This document shows positions 25,272-32,019 of a DNA stretch of 64,000 nucleotides, piece after piece (position 1 is the stretch's first letter; each line of letters starts with the position of its first letter). The notes below the pieces were generated by a model. That model was given only the letters and a program-made list of their open reading frames with translations. It was not told the DNA's origin and did not search any database. Origin of the DNA: Phenylobacterium conjunctum (GTDB taxonomy: Bacteria > Pseudomonadota > Alphaproteobacteria > Caulobacterales > Caulobacteraceae); assembly GCF_042679085.1 (NCBI RefSeq), contig NZ_JBHTLQ010000002.1:97726-161725 (forward strand), read 5' to 3'. The position numbers and the translations under genes are program-made.

Positions 25272-26141
25272 TTGAGCCTGATCCACCTCTCGCGCCGGGG
25301 CCTCCTTTCGGGGGCCTTGGCTCTGTCCGCCTGCGGCCGTGCGCCGGAGGAGGCGCCCAAGCCCAAGGGCAAGGCCCTGACGCTTGAGGCGGCCGTGGCC
25401 GGCGCCTGGCGGACGCCCCAGGACAAGGCCCGTGACGCCTGGCGTCACCCGGTGGAGACCCTGAACTTCTGGGGCCTCAAGCCGGGGGCGACGGTGGTGG
25501 AGTTCTGGCCAGGCGCCGGCTGGTACACCGACATCCTGGCGCCGTTCCTGGCGGCCACCGGCGGCAAGCTCTACGCAGCCAATCTGCAGGCCGATGATCC
25601 GGGTGAGCCGGCGGCCGCCGAGATCGTCGCCGCCTATCGCCGCAAGCTGCGCGAGAAGGCCAAGCTCTATGGCGACGTCGAGATCACCGCTTTCGGACCG
25701 ACCAGCGGTCCGGCGGCGCCGGCGGACTCGGCCGACCTCGTCCTCTTCCTGCGCAACCTGCACAACTGGATGGCCGCCGGGATCGCTGAGAAGGCCTTCC
25801 ACGACGCCTTCGCCGCCCTGAAGCCGGGCGGTGTCCTGGGGATCGAAGAGCATCGCGCCGATCCAGGCGGCGTCCCCGACCTGCTGGCTGCGGATGGCTA
25901 TGTCCAGCAGGCCTATGTGATCCAGATGGCCAAGGAAGCCGGGTTCATCCTCGACAAGACCAGCGAGATCAACGCCAACCCCAAGGACACCAAGGATCAT
26001 CCCTTCGGCGTCTGGACCCTGCCGCCGGTGCGGCGCTCCTCGCCCCGGGGCCAGCCCGAGGATCCGACCTTCGATCACACGAAGTACGATGCGATCGGCG
26101 AGTCGGACCGGATGACCCTTCGCCTGCTCAAGCCGACCTGA
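25272..26141 (+). CDS. Lipoprotein-like SAM-methyltransferase-like protein, second of a tandem pair
   Basis: 289 aa from a TTG start with GAGG just upstream. The N-terminus MSLIHLSRRGLLSGALALSA ends at Cys21: a twin-arginine-like SRRGLL motif followed by the lipobox LSAC, suggesting a Tat-exported lipoprotein. The body parallels the preceding gene throughout (FWPGAGWYTDILAPF, LVLFLRNLHNWMA, LKPGGVLGIEEHRAD, NPKDTKDHPFGVWTLPP). A local gene duplication followed by a switch of export route is the simplest reading. Function unknown. Confidence 0.85.
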   Translation: MSLIHLSRRGLLSGALALSACGRAPEEAPKPKGKALTLEAAVAGAWRTPQDKARDAWRHPVETLNFWGLKPGATVVEFWPGAGWYTDILAPFLAATGGKLYAANLQADDPGEPAAAEIVAAYRRKLREKAKLYGDVEITAFGPTSGPAAPADSADLVLFLRNLHNWMAAGIAEKAFHDAFAALKPGGVLGIEEHRADPGGVPDLLAADGYVQQAYVIQMAKEAGFILDKTSEINANPKDTKDHPFGVWTLPPVRRSSPRGQPEDPTFDHTKYDAIGESDRMTLRLLKPT

Positions 26142-26258
26142 GAGCTTTGCATGCCCGCCGCCGCCTGTGGCAGATGAACGAAAGCCCACAGGCCGCGTCA
26201 GGATAAAGCCATCATGCCCTGGCTAGTTTGGCGCCGCCTCGAAACCCCACGGACCCCC

Positions 26259-26711
26259 ATGTCGCGCAAGATCCTCCTCGCCGTCCTCGCCCTGGCCGCG
26301 CCCTTCGCCCTGTCGTCCGCCGCTGCGGCGGCCCAGGAGAAGACGATCGATCCCGGCTACTGGGACGTGACCAACAAGGTCCAGGCGGTGATCACCAAGA
26401 CCACCCGCGAGACGCGCTGCATCAAGCCGGCCGAGGTGGCCAAGTTCACTATGGGCCCCAGCAACCGCCACTATGCCTGCACCTATCCGACGCGGGTGTT
26501 CAAGGATGGCAAGATCACCCTCAAGGGGACCTGCGCCAGCAAGAAGGGCCGCCAGGTCGCCATCGAGGCCACCGGCAGCTATTCGCCGAGCACCTTCAAG
26601 CTGACCGCCGATGTGGACACCACCTACGCCGGCATCCCGCTGGGCGGGCGCTTCATCACCGACGCCAAGAAGATCAGCGACACCTGCCCGGCCGGCGCCA
26701 AGGAAGGCTGA
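26259..26711 (+). CDS. DUF3617-like exported protein
   Basis: 150-aa periplasmic protein. The start MSRKILLAVLALAAPFALSS gives a clean signal peptide with cleavage near AAAAQ; the longer upstream frame is rejected because it buries that signal. The mature part begins with DPGYWDVTNKVQ and carries conserved cysteines (TRCIKP, HYACTYP, GTCASKK, DTCPAG). The layout matches DUF3617 proteins of unknown function. It lies 117 bp after the methyltransferase-like pair on the same strand. Confidence 0.75.
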   Translation: MSRKILLAVLALAAPFALSSAAAAAQEKTIDPGYWDVTNKVQAVITKTTRETRCIKPAEVAKFTMGPSNRHYACTYPTRVFKDGKITLKGTCASKKGRQVAIEATGSYSPSTFKLTADVDTTYAGIPLGGRFITDAKKISDTCPAGAKEG

Positions 26712-26785
26712 GCGCCCCTCTCCGTTTACAGGCGGCGCGGCTCAAGCGAAGCTAGGGACGACCCCAAGCTTTCGGAGACCCGCCC

Positions 26786-27094
26786 ATGGCCAGCCTCGAG
26801 GAACTCACCGACCGCGTCCGCAAGGGCGTCGGCGAGGATTCCGGCCTGGGCAAGTCCTTCAAGCTCGACCTGAAGGGCGAGGGCTTCATCCACATCGACG
26901 GCGGCGCGGTCAGCAATGACGACCTGCCCGCCGACCTGACCGTCCGCATCAGCCAGAAAGACCTGAAGGCCATGGGGGAGGGCAAGCTCAACCCCATGAC
27001 CGCCGTGATGACCGGTCGGCTGCAGCTGTCCGACATGAGCCTGGCCATGTCGATGCAGGCCCAGATGCAGGCCCTGTTCGCCAAGCTCGCCTAA
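26786..27094 (+). CDS. SCP2 sterol-carrier domain protein
   Basis: 102-aa single-domain SCP2 protein, cytoplasmic. Seen: KSFKLDLKGEGFIHIDGG, DLPADLTVRISQKDLKAMGE, and LNPMTAVMTGRLQLSDMSLA, the normal order of the fold that binds lipids or acyl-CoA. Its stop sits within the Shine-Dalgarno (AAGGAGG) of the following hydrolase gene, so the two are coupled. The ligand is unknown, but a lipid is likely given the neighbouring lysophospholipase-like hydrolase. Confidence 0.9.
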   Translation: MASLEELTDRVRKGVGEDSGLGKSFKLDLKGEGFIHIDGGAVSNDDLPADLTVRISQKDLKAMGEGKLNPMTAVMTGRLQLSDMSLAMSMQAQMQALFAKLA

Positions 27095-27105
27095 GGAGGA
27101 CATCC

Positions 27106-28281
27106 ATGGCCGACGTCGCCCCCCTCGTCTCGATCCCGCAAGCTCCGGTCCCGCCGGGCGGCGGCGCGGAATGGTTCACCGGCGCCGGCGGGGCGCGGCT
27201 GCGCGCCGCCCACTTCGCCCCCAAGGGCGCCAGCCGCGGCACCGTGCTGCTGAGCACCGGGCGGACCGAGTGCATCGAGAAGTATTTCGAGGTGATCAGC
27301 GACCTGCTGGGCCGCGGCTTCACCGTGGTGGCCAACGAGTGGCGCGGCCAAGGCCTGTCCCATCGCGACCTGCCCGACCGGCTGAAGGGCCACGCGGTCG
27401 GCATGGACGCCTATGTCATGGACTACCAGGCGCTGATCGCGGCCTTCGAAGACCGCATGCCCAAGCCCTGGATCGCCGTGGGCCATTCGATGGGTGGCTG
27501 CCTGACGCTTCTATCGCTGGCCAAGGGCGTGGCCGGCCAGTTCGCCGGCGCGGTGCTCTGCGCCCCCATGCTGGGCGTGCGCACCGGCGGCCTCAATCCC
27601 TTCGTGGCCCGGCTGGTCTCCGGCCTCAACGTCCTGACCGGCAAGGGCGGCGCCTATGCCCGCACCCCGCCGGAGGATCCCTATACCGAGGCCTTCGCCG
27701 GCAATGTGCTGACCCACGACGAGGCGCGCTTCAACCGTGGCCGCGCCCTGATCGCCGCCAACAAGGACCTGGCGCTGAGCGCGCCGACCTGGGGCTGGCT
27801 GGACTTCGCCTTCAAGGCCACCCACTGGCTGTCCCAGCCGGCCAATCTGCGTGGGGTGACGCTTCCCGTGGTCATCGTTTCGGCCGGCGACGACAAGCTG
27901 GTGCGCGACGACGCCCAGGAACAGGTCGCCCGGCTGCTGCCGGACGGGACCTTCGTCTCGGTGAAGGGCGCCGAGCATGAGATCCTGATGGAGACGGACG
28001 ACCTGCGGAACCAGTTCTGGACCGCGTTTGACGCGCTCGCGGACAAGGTCGCGCCCAAGCCGGCGCCGGCCCCGAAGGCCAAGGTTGAGAAGGCGGCTCA
28101 GGCGCCCAAGGCCGCCCCTAAGGCGACCAAGGCTCCCGCCAAGACGGCGCCTGCGCCCAAGGCCGCCGCGGCCAAGCCTGCGGCGAAGAAGGCTCCGGCG
28201 AAAAAGGCCGCAGCGCCGAAGCCTGCGGCGGCCAAGGCGCCGGCCAAGCCGAAAGCCCCGGCGAAACCCAAGAAGGCCTAG
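27106..28281 (+). CDS. Lysophospholipase-like alpha/beta hydrolase with Ala/Lys/Pro-rich tail
   Basis: 391 aa. Residues 1-314 form a Hydrolase_4/monoglyceride-lipase-like fold: LLSTGRTECIEKYFEVISDL, EWRGQGLSHR, the nucleophile elbow GHSMGG, an aspartate in VSAGDDKLV, and the histidine in KGAEHEILMETD. From about 315 to the end the chain becomes a low-complexity A/K/P tail (repeats such as APKAAPK, PAKKAPAKKAA), similar in composition to histone H1-like or PhaF-like DNA-binding tails. It is translationally linked to the SCP2 gene. The final 18 bases recur at 28458-28475. Confidence 0.88.
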   Translation: MADVAPLVSIPQAPVPPGGGAEWFTGAGGARLRAAHFAPKGASRGTVLLSTGRTECIEKYFEVISDLLGRGFTVVANEWRGQGLSHRDLPDRLKGHAVGMDAYVMDYQALIAAFEDRMPKPWIAVGHSMGGCLTLLSLAKGVAGQFAGAVLCAPMLGVRTGGLNPFVARLVSGLNVLTGKGGAYARTPPEDPYTEAFAGNVLTHDEARFNRGRALIAANKDLALSAPTWGWLDFAFKATHWLSQPANLRGVTLPVVIVSAGDDKLVRDDAQEQVARLLPDGTFVSVKGAEHEILMETDDLRNQFWTAFDALADKVAPKPAPAPKAKVEKAAQAPKAAPKATKAPAKTAPAPKAAAAKPAAKKAPAKKAAAPKPAAAKAPAKPKAPAKPKKA

Positions 28282-28475
28282 GCGTCTTCCCCTTGACCGT
28301 CATGGCCGGGCTTGTCCCGGCCACCCATGAACACCATGCGGGGTCGTGGAGGCGCGAGCCGTGCCGTCGCACCGTCTTCTGAACATCCGGCGCGTATGGG
28401 TGGCCGGGACAAGCCCGGCCATGACGGTGTGATTCTGGAAGATGGCCGCGTCAGGCCAAACCCAAGAAGGCCTAG
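28264..28475. repeat. Inverted-repeat element flanked by an 18-bp direct repeat
   Basis: A perfect 33-bp inverted repeat (28296-28328 and 28396-28428) encloses a 67-bp loop. Each arm can itself fold (ggccggg / cccggcc). The whole is bracketed by two identical 18-bp copies of aaacccaagaaggcctag (28264-28281 and 28458-28475). The left copy is the last 18 bases of the hydrolase gene; the right copy contains the stop codon of the convergent HisN/IMPase gene. No transposase is encoded, so it would be a non-autonomous (MITE- or REP-like) element. Confidence 0.75.
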
Positions 28476-29293
28476 TCGGCCGAGCGCTTCAGGGCGACCA
28501 GGGCCTCGTCCAGGACGGCCCGGTCGCCGGCCATGACGATCTGGCCGCCGTTGCGGCCGATCGGCTCGCCGCGCCAGTTGGTGACGACACCGCCCGCGCC
28601 TTCGATCAGGGGAACGGCGACCTCGATGTCCCAGGCCTTGCAGACCCGGGATTCCGCGACCAGGTCGACCGTGCCCGCCGCCACCATGGCGTAGGCATAG
28701 GCGTCGCAGCCCAGGCGGGTCAGCTTGGCCGCCGCGGCGACCTGGCGCCAGGCGCCCAGCTCCGCGCCGTCGAAATAGGCTGTGGGGTCGGTGGACATGA
28801 TGATGGCGTCGGTCAGCACCGGGCAGGGCCGCACCTTCAGGGGCCGTTCGCCCGCGCGATTGATCAGGCGCGCGCCGCCGCCCTTGCCATGGCCGATGAA
28901 GATCTCGCCCACATAGGGCTGGCCAATGGAGCCCATGACCGGGTTCCCCTGCCAGCGCAGGGCGATCAGGGTCGTCCAGACCGGCAGGCCGGCGATGAAG
29001 GCCCGCGTGCCGTCGACGGGATCCAACACCCAGACGAACTCGGCGTCCGGGCGGTCCTCGCCATATTCCTCACCGATCACGCCGTGATGCGGATAGCGCT
29101 CCGCGATCAGCTTGCGGATCGCGGCTTCCGCGCCCTTGTCGGCTTGGGTCACGGGGTCGAAGCCAGCGACGCCGCCCTTGTCCTCCAGTCCGTGATCATC
29201 GATCCGGAACAGGGGCAGGATGACTTCACCGGAGGCCCGGTTCAGGTCGATCAGGAAGGCGTCGAGTTCGGCGGCGAGGTCGGGCGTCAGCAT
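28472..29293 (-). CDS. Inositol-monophosphatase family phosphatase, probable HisN-type histidinol-phosphatase
   Basis: 273-aa lithium-sensitive phosphatase fold. Metal ligands appear in order: GEEYGEDR, then DPVDGTRAFIAGLPVWTTL, and the C-terminal AWDIEVAVPLIEGAGG. The extended segment DPVTQADKGAEAAIRKLI and the overall look resemble HisN-type histidinol-phosphatases, which make L-histidinol in alphaproteobacteria and actinobacteria. No other his gene is nearby, so inositol- or nucleotide-phosphatase activity remains possible. Its stop codon lies inside the right copy of the 18-bp direct repeat. Confidence 0.88.
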   Translation of the reverse strand: MLTPDLAAELDAFLIDLNRASGEVILPLFRIDDHGLEDKGGVAGFDPVTQADKGAEAAIRKLIAERYPHHGVIGEEYGEDRPDAEFVWVLDPVDGTRAFIAGLPVWTTLIALRWQGNPVMGSIGQPYVGEIFIGHGKGGGARLINRAGERPLKVRPCPVLTDAIIMSTDPTAYFDGAELGAWRQVAAAAKLTRLGCDAYAYAMVAAGTVDLVAESRVCKAWDIEVAVPLIEGAGGVVTNWRGEPIGRNGGQIVMAGDRAVLDEALVALKRSAD

Positions 29294-29376
29294 GCGCCCA
29301 CTTTAGCCTGTCGGTGGCCCCCGCGAAATCCCTGAAGCCGGGAGATCGCGGGGGACAGCCGAACGAGGTACGAACT

Positions 29377-29769
29377 TTAGACCGCTTCGTGGTCGCCGTT
29401 GAGCGACTTGGCCAGGTCCAGCAGCCGGCGGCGCGGACGCTCACCCAGCTGATAGTAGGCGCGGATCAGGTCCAGGGTCTCCTTGCGGGCGAACATCTCG
29501 CCGCCGGCTTCGGAGTCCTGCGCCGGCTCGCGCTGAGCCGCCTGGGACAGGCCGTCATAGAAATAGCCGACCGGGACCTCCAGGGCCTCGGAAAGTTGCC
29601 AGAGCCGGGCGGCCGAGATGCGGTTCGCGCCGCACTCGTACTTCTGGATCTGCTGGAAACGCACGCCACAGGCGCCGGCCAGTTGCTGTTGGGTCAGGCC
29701 CAGCAGTCGCCGGCGGCGGCGCAAACGCTTACCAAGGTGAACGTCGATGTCGTTGCCCATGGGCTCCAT
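29377..29769 (-). CDS. XRE-family helix-turn-helix regulator
   Basis: 130-aa cytoplasmic regulator. The Cro/C1-type HTH covers about residues 12-68: LGKRLRRRRRLLGLTQQQLA, then GVRFQQIQKYECGANRISAA. A short C-terminal region with LDLIRAYYQLGERPRRRLLD follows. The start MEPMGNDID at 29769 has GAGGGGG upstream; MGNDID at 29760 is the alternative. This small SinR-like type is common in alphaproteobacteria. Its targets are unknown. It is divergent from the acyltransferase gene with 127 bp between them. Confidence 0.88.
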   Translation of the reverse strand: MEPMGNDIDVHLGKRLRRRRRLLGLTQQQLAGACGVRFQQIQKYECGANRISAARLWQLSEALEVPVGYFYDGLSQAAQREPAQDSEAGGEMFARKETLDLIRAYYQLGERPRRRLLDLAKSLNGDHEAV

Positions 29770-29896
29770 CGCCCCCTCATTCGGTTGTCCAAGGCCGTCC
29801 CAAAGCGGGACGGTCTGGGCTGTCAGCCGCAAGTCGCTTGCCAAGAGAGTCCGGTTCGCGTTGCGCGGAGGGGGCGGCGGCGGTTAGGAGAGCGTC

Positions 29897-30814
29897 ATGA
29901 CGGCCAAGCGCCCTTCTCTCGCCCAGGACCTCCTCTGGAGGCTGGAGGCCTTCGCCTTTGATCTGGTGACGGGCCTGGCCCGCATGTTCCCGATCGATGC
30001 AGTGTCCGACTTCGGCGCGCGCCTGTTCCAGTGGCTGGGGCCGATGACCAGCGCCCACCGGGTGGCCGAGACGAACCTGCGCATCGTCTTCCCCAAGGCC
30101 TCGGACGCCGAGATCGCCAGCCTGCTCGACCAGCAATGGGACGCGCTCGGCCGCTGGGCGGTGGAGTTCCCGCTGCTGGACAAGATCATCGCCGATCCCG
30201 AGAGGGTGGAGCTGGTCAATGGCGAGCGCATGGCCGAGATCGTCCGCACCGGCGAGCGGGTGGTGTTCATCTCGGGCCACTTCTCGTCCTTCGAGATCAT
30301 GCCCGCGGCCATCGTCCACGCCGGCGTGCCGTGCCAGATCACCTACCGCGCCACCAACAACCCTTATGTTGACGACGCCATCAAGAAGAGCCGGGCCCGC
30401 TATGGCGTGCAGCTGTTCGCGCCCAAGGGGTCGGACGGCGCGCGCGAACTGATCCGGGGCCTGAGCCGCGGCGAGTCCGTGGCGCTGATGAACGATCAGA
30501 AGTTCAACGGCGGGATCGCCTCGCCGCTGTTCGGGGTGATGGCCCACACCGCGCCCGGTCCCTCGACGCTGGCCTTAAGGTTCGGCGTGGCGCTGCAGCC
30601 GATGAGCGTCCAGCGCAAGGATAAGGCCCACTTCCGGGTCGTGGTCCACGACCCGATCTGGCTGGAAGACACCGGCGACCGCACCGCCGACATCGAGGCC
30701 GGCGTCCGCCGGGTGAACGCCTTCATCGAGGAGCGCATCCTCGAGCGCCCCGCCGAATGGTTCTGGGTCCACAAGCGCTGGCCCAATGAGATCTACAAGA
30801 AGGCGAAGAAATAA
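29897..30814 (+). CDS. LpxL/HtrB-like lipid A acyltransferase
   Basis: 305-aa inner-membrane-associated acyltransferase transferring a secondary acyl chain to lipid A. The catalytic H(x)4E motif is GHFSSFE near residue 133. Other family features are HRVAETNLRIVFP, QWDALGRWAVEF, MNDQKFNGGIASPLFG and the C-terminal RPAEWFWVHKRWP. It fits the window's LPS theme (kdsD, glycosyltransferases). A 105-bp inverted-repeat element follows its stop. Confidence 0.93.
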   Translation: MTAKRPSLAQDLLWRLEAFAFDLVTGLARMFPIDAVSDFGARLFQWLGPMTSAHRVAETNLRIVFPKASDAEIASLLDQQWDALGRWAVEFPLLDKIIADPERVELVNGERMAEIVRTGERVVFISGHFSSFEIMPAAIVHAGVPCQITYRATNNPYVDDAIKKSRARYGVQLFAPKGSDGARELIRGLSRGESVALMNDQKFNGGIASPLFGVMAHTAPGPSTLALRFGVALQPMSVQRKDKAHFRVVVHDPIWLEDTGDRTADIEAGVRRVNAFIEERILERPAEWFWVHKRWPNEIYKKAKK

Positions 30815-30821
30815 CGCCGCA

Positions 30822-30926
30822 CATCCCGGCGAATGCCGGGACCCAGGTCATAGAGCGGTGCGACTCATCACCTTGGCGCCTCGACCCGCTTTGGGTGGCG
30901 CCTGGATCCCGGCATTCGCCGGGATG
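30822..30926. repeat. Intergenic inverted-repeat element
   Basis: Arms of 26 bp with one mismatch: catcccggcgaatgccggga plus cccagg at 30822-30847, and its mirror at 30901-30926. A 53-bp centre separates them. Each arm folds alone (cccggc-gaat-gccggg). The outer end ggatcccgg...gggatgagcgg resembles the right arm of the element at 37850-37937, so these two belong to one dispersed family. It fills the gap between the convergent acyltransferase and M23 genes. Confidence 0.75.
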
Positions 30927-30931
30927 AGCGG

Positions 30932-31765
30932 TCAGAGCGGAGCCTTCGCCCCCACCAGCAGCATCGGGTCCAGGTTTCGGCCGTGCCACTTCATGCGCCA
31001 GCACAGGTGCGGGCCGGTGACCCGGCCCTCCTTGCCCACAGCGCCGATCACCTGGCCCCGGGCCACGCTGTCGCCGGCCTTCACGTCAATCCGGGACTGG
31101 TGGAGATAGGCGGTGATCAGGCCCTGGCCGTGGTCGATCAGGGTCAGGCCGCCTTCGAAATGCAGGCCGGTCTCGGCGAAGGCCACCACGCCCGCCGCCG
31201 GCGCCCGGATCGGCGTGCCGACGGGTGCGGCCAGGTCATCGCCATAGTGCGGCCGCTTGGGTTCCCCGTTCAGGATCCGCTGGCCGCCGAACTTCGCCGA
31301 CAGCCGGTACTTGGCCACTGGGGTGATGAAGCCGGTGCGGAAGGCGTCGAGGTCGGCCAGGCTGGCGAACCCGGCGGTCTTGCGCTCCACCTCGGCGGCG
31401 ATGCGGGCCAGCAGCACCGGGTCCTGCGGTGAGACCTGGTCCTGGGGAAGGCCGTCGATACGCTGGATGTTGAAGACGCCCGGCGCGATCACCGCGATGT
31501 GGGTCGCCTCGCCGTCCGGTGTGGCGACCTTGATCTCCACCTGGGCCGGGGCGTCGCGGTCGAAACCGACGAAGAAATAGCCGGCCTCCGAGGCTTGGCC
31601 TTCCATCACGCCGTCGACGAACACCTGAGCGCGGGGCGCCGTGCGGCCGATGGCGTAGCCACCCTGCTGGTAGCGGCCGTTCAGGGACAGGCCCGGCGCG
31701 GCGGCGCGGGCGGGCGCGGCGAAGGCCGCGACAGACAGGCCGATCAGGGCGGCGCGGCGGTCGAT
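30932..31765 (-). CDS. M23 family metallopeptidase (non-standard start)
   Basis: About 277 aa, a secreted or periplasmic LytM-type peptidoglycan endopeptidase. The C-terminal domain has PHYGDDLAAPVGTPIRAPAA with the first zinc ligands, LIDHGQGLITAYLHQSRIDV, and the final GPHLCWRMKWHGR (HxH changed to HLC). The signal-peptide-like start DRRAALIGLSVAAFAAPARA lies upstream of any ATG, GTG or TTG: the best starts are ATC at 31765 or CTG at 31774. A GTG at 31624 would delete the signal. It follows the DUF2093 gene by 5 bp. Confidence 0.8.
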   Translation of the reverse strand: MDRRAALIGLSVAAFAAPARAAAPGLSLNGRYQQGGYAIGRTAPRAQVFVDGVMEGQASEAGYFFVGFDRDAPAQVEIKVATPDGEATHIAVIAPGVFNIQRIDGLPQDQVSPQDPVLLARIAAEVERKTAGFASLADLDAFRTGFITPVAKYRLSAKFGGQRILNGEPKRPHYGDDLAAPVGTPIRAPAAGVVAFAETGLHFEGGLTLIDHGQGLITAYLHQSRIDVKAGDSVARGQVIGAVGKEGRVTGPHLCWRMKWHGRNLDPMLLVGAKAPL

Positions 31766-31770
31766 CCCGC

Positions 31771-31992
31771 TCAGCGGTTGGTTTCCTGCCAGCGCTGCAG
31801 GGACTCGGCGGGGCCGGCATAGGCCTCCTGCAGCGGCGCGCTCCAGTAGCGCAGGGCCTCCAGCGGGATCTTCACGCCAGACACCGCGCAGATCACGTAG
31901 CGGCCCTGCTTCAGCACCACGAACTCGCCGTCGCCATAGTGGACGGAGGCCAGGTCGGCGGCGCCGGGAAGATTGCGATCTTGAGCGTTCAT
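31771..31992 (-). CDS. DUF2093 domain protein
   Basis: 73-aa protein. The core VHYGDGEFVVLKQGRYVICA then VSGVKIPLEALRYWSAPLQE is the conserved alphaproteobacterial DUF2093 pattern. No signal peptide or membrane segment, so cytoplasmic. One CxxxG element resembles half of a zinc-binding site but is not complete. It lies between xseA (27 bp upstream) and the M23 gene on the same strand, probably one transcript. Function unknown. Confidence 0.82.
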   Translation of the reverse strand: MNAQDRNLPGAADLASVHYGDGEFVVLKQGRYVICAVSGVKIPLEALRYWSAPLQEAYAGPAESLQRWQETNR

Positions 31993-32019
31993 GGTCGCAG
32001 TCTAGCGCGTCAGGCCGTC

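Noticed and set aside
28296..28428. CRISPR-like repeats
   Set aside because: There are only two arms in inverted orientation, not regularly spaced direct repeats, and no cas gene is present.
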